Assembly: GCA_036850595.1 (NCBI GenBank)
Contig: CM072168.1
Coordinates: 13,073,982 to 13,137,981, forward strand
DNA: 64,000 nucleotides
Direction: 5' to 3'
Origin: Rhyacichthys aspro
Lineage: Eukaryota; Chordata; Actinopteri; Gobiiformes; Rhyacichthyidae
A model generated the notes under the pieces. It was not told where the DNA came from and did no database searches. It saw only the letters and a list, made by a program, of their open reading frames with translations. The position numbers and the translations under genes were made by a program. Position 1 is the stretch's first letter, and the number at the start of each line of letters is the position of its first letter. Below are positions 62,001 to 64,000 of the stretch, piece after piece.

Positions 62001-63937
62001 AACACAGACTTCTTTTTGGGTCACGACTAGAGCATGTTAGCCCTGACCTGGTTTGTGCACATAACCTTGATACCTTAGCCTTTACAAAAGTTAGAAAACA
62101 CTATCACAAGACACAGGAGACGACAGACAAAGTGATTGTTTGTCTGAGAAGTTTTGGCTGTAAGCAGAAATGTGGGTTAACTTTAGATTAGATGTGGATT
62201 AGCATATACAAGAGGATATATTAATTTGTTGATGCAGATGTAATTTTAATCCGATTTTGCTTTAACATTAAGAAAATTATATCAATGCTACAAAATGCCT
62301 CACCATTGCTGTGTCTCTCAAGGTTATGCAGCATGTATGGATGGAGGGTAACTCTCCCACAAAGTGTGACCGCTGCCACAGAAGCATCAAATGTTACCAG
62401 GGTCTGACAGGACTGCACTGTGTTTGGTGTCAGATCACTGTGAGTAGCTGCTCTTTGCTTTGTGTTGTCTATTTTAAAGTCCTACATTTGTTATTTATAG
62501 AATCATTTAAAAAACAGCCATTTAACTACATTTTGGTACACAGACGTACTATGGGTTAACATAAGTCTTAAACTAACAAGAATTGAAACTTCTGGTATTT
62601 AGTCGAATGTATTACGTGCAAGTGCAATGTCCAAAAGGCACACAACCTTTATCTTTTACTGTTAGCAGTACTTTGAAATTCCACTAGATGGCACCACTGT
62701 CCTATATTTTGCACACTAATGTCAGGTCCTCTTTTTCATTTTGGCAGAGGAGCTTCTTTTGAATAGTAATAAAATATCCAGAGAGAACTAATAGATATAC
62801 ATAGAATTGTTTAAGCGTTGTACTTTCACTTGGTATAGATGGTTAGAGTGACCTCATATGTGGAGCTGTATTACCATTTGATTCACTCAGCCTCACAGAT
62901 GGATCCCACCCACAGTTCTTATGTTTCTCCTTGTAGCTCCATAATAAGTGTGCATCTAATGTCAAGCCTGAATGTGATGGAGGAGCCTTGAAGGACCACA
63001 CTCTGTTGCCCTCATACATCTGTCCGGTCGTCTTGGTGAGAATAATTTCTCTTCTCCAGATTACTAGACAAATGCACCCTAAATTGTGTAGGCATTTAAA
63101 AGAGGTTAAATGTACTTTTGTCAAATAAAGACTGACTTCCAAAAAACCCCCCAAAATAGCCCTGCCCATTAGTGAAAATCTAAAAATGTGAAGCTTTTTC
63201 CTTCAGACATTTTATTGTTTTCAATATTAATGGCAAAGGACCAGTGATTGCAGAGAAGCTGTTTTAAAGGCAGTGAGATCTGGCTCTCTGGGTTGATAGT
63301 CTTCCACTGATATTGCTATAATACAACACTAATAATCACAATGTCAATAATGACTCGTTTCATTTAATTGTGCCCACATTTTAAAAGCATCTACTAATGT
63401 TTGTTACGACTGTGTTTAAGTAAGAGGAGCCCTATGGTTATAATGCTGTTTGTTGTAACAGAGGAAGCTGTTAACAGGCAGTGGTGTATAAACATAAGCC
63501 ACCCACACTACTTTCCTATATAGACCTGACACAGTGGATGAACAGCTGGGTGAATAACTGATAAGTGATTATTCCACGGATGAATGGAGTGGACACTGAG
63601 TCTTAGTTTCTCTCAGACTTATGACTAGCACCTGTTTCAATTTCACACTTTGTAATGACACTATTTTTATCTTTCATGTTTGTTCCCAAGGAACAAATAA
63701 ACCAATGCAGTAATCTATTTTGAGGATGCACTGTTTTATCTTCTAGTATGACTTGTAGATTCTTTTTAATGTAACCTGTAAGCTACACGCTATGTATTTC
63801 ACTCCATCGGTTTTTGATTTTCCCAGGATCGTCATTCAGTGGTAAAGCGTGGTGAGGGGGATTCACCCCCCAGCACCAGCCCTGAAGACACCAATCAGAC
63901 GTTCAAATTCAGCCCTGGAGATGGCCAGGCCCTGCAG
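50092..63937 (+). CDS. dgkg: Type I diacylglycerol kinase (gamma, or beta), 5' part
   Basis: Calcium-regulated enzyme that phosphorylates diacylglycerol to phosphatidic acid, lowering DAG signalling. The window holds 14 coding exons (1500 nt, 500 residues, all phases consistent): 50092-50158, 52396-52472, 55988-56084, 57635-57697, 58023-58286, 58803-58955, 59420-59469, 59831-59905, 60428-60547, 61191-61308, 61903-61991, 62323-62439, 62937-63035, 63827-63937. Residues 1-80 are the recoverin-homology domain (LSPAEFSQLQ, STKKLKDVLEEFHG), 81-190 a Ser/Pro linker, 241-303 two EF hands (DTDGNGVLDSSE, DFDRDGTVTLEE), 323-391 and 392-463 two C1 fingers. The catalytic domain lies past the end. MGVRKQGLCC-type, VMQH, CDGG and LLP words favour DGKG; KYNPE and the GDGQALQ end resemble DGKB. 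Gamma is preferred because CRYGS and DGKG are neighbours in human 3q27. Confidence 0.88.
57635..58286 (+). other. dgk linker exons (Ser/Pro/Thr-rich, 110 residues)
   Basis: Exon 57635-57697 codes KTRSIDAGISIQTEVAC plus three residues. Exon 58023-58286 codes GMNGKSILSAMGRHTPE followed by Ser/Gly/Pro/Asn-rich sequence ending in PVSPKLSP. Both start and end in phase 1, so either could be skipped without a frameshift. The exons lie between the recoverin-homology and EF-hand parts. Confidence 0.75.
61191..63035 (+). other. dgk C1A and C1B zinc-finger exons
   Basis: C1A: His330, then Cys343 and Cys346 (HVWRLKHFNKPAYCNYC), with Cys-Cys and CKYTVHERC following. C1B: His395, Cys406 and Cys409 (CDRCHRSIKCYQ), with HCVWCQIT and HNKC. 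These bind zinc and, in some isozymes, DAG or phorbol ester. Four exons (61191-61308, 61903-61991, 62323-62439, 62937-63035) cover them. Confidence 0.85.
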
Positions 63938-64000
63938 GTAATCTCTTTTTCATCTTTACGGTCAGTACACTTCTTGCACTTGCAACTATTTGATTTATAT

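Noticed and set aside
1..64000. CRISPR arrays, operons or prophage-like systems
   Set aside because: The window is eukaryotic. Repeats are microsatellites, a minisatellite and transposon remnants, with no spacer-repeat pattern.

Overview
This window is vertebrate, most likely teleost, genomic DNA. It has short phase-0 introns of 69-400 bp in compact three-exon crystallin genes, many AATAAA signals and microsatellites, tRNA-headed SINE copies, and Met-rich gamma-M crystallins, a class known from fish lenses. No bacterial or viral gene organisation is seen. Genus and species cannot be told from the sequence alone.

From 0.8 to 18.2 kb the minus strand carries a tandem array of eight intact gammaM-crystallin (crygm) genes and one decayed copy (2.77-3.15 kb). 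Each gene has a 9-18 nt exon 1 (Met-Gly-Lys/Arg), an exon 2 coding the N-terminal double Greek-key domain, and an exon 3 coding the C-terminal domain. Most have a TATAAA box, and six of eight share an upstream module with a SOX-like CATTGT core and a half-MARE (TGCTGNGTCAG type) at an identical 14-bp offset. Exons and even an intron are nearly identical between some copies, which points to recent gene conversion.

From 19.1 to 23.5 kb three gammaS-like crystallin genes (crygs type) lie on the plus strand, head-to-head with the crygm array. They keep the conserved Trp residues that the gammaM proteins have lost.

From 23.5 to 40.6 kb I see no convincing gene. This gap holds candidate CTCF-type sites, a 737-bp hAT-like element with target-site duplication that carries a 15-bp minisatellite, and a poly-A/G/C stretch at 35.7-36.06 kb that looks like an assembly error.

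From 40.6 kb to the end, on the plus strand, lies the 5' part of a type I diacylglycerol kinase gene, best called dgkg with dgkb as the alternative. I see a GC-rich non-coding first exon and 14 coding exons encoding 500 residues: recoverin-homology domain, long Ser/Pro-rich linker, two EF hands and two C1 zinc fingers. The catalytic domain lies beyond the window. A crygs-dgkg neighbourhood matches human 3q27, where CRYGS and DGKG are neighbours, and supports dgkg. A CRE + RFX X-box + CCAAT + E-box + GC-box cluster at 49.03-49.10 kb may be an internal dgk promoter.

The crystallins are structural lens proteins. The kinase is an unrelated signalling enzyme that shares only the chromosomal neighbourhood.
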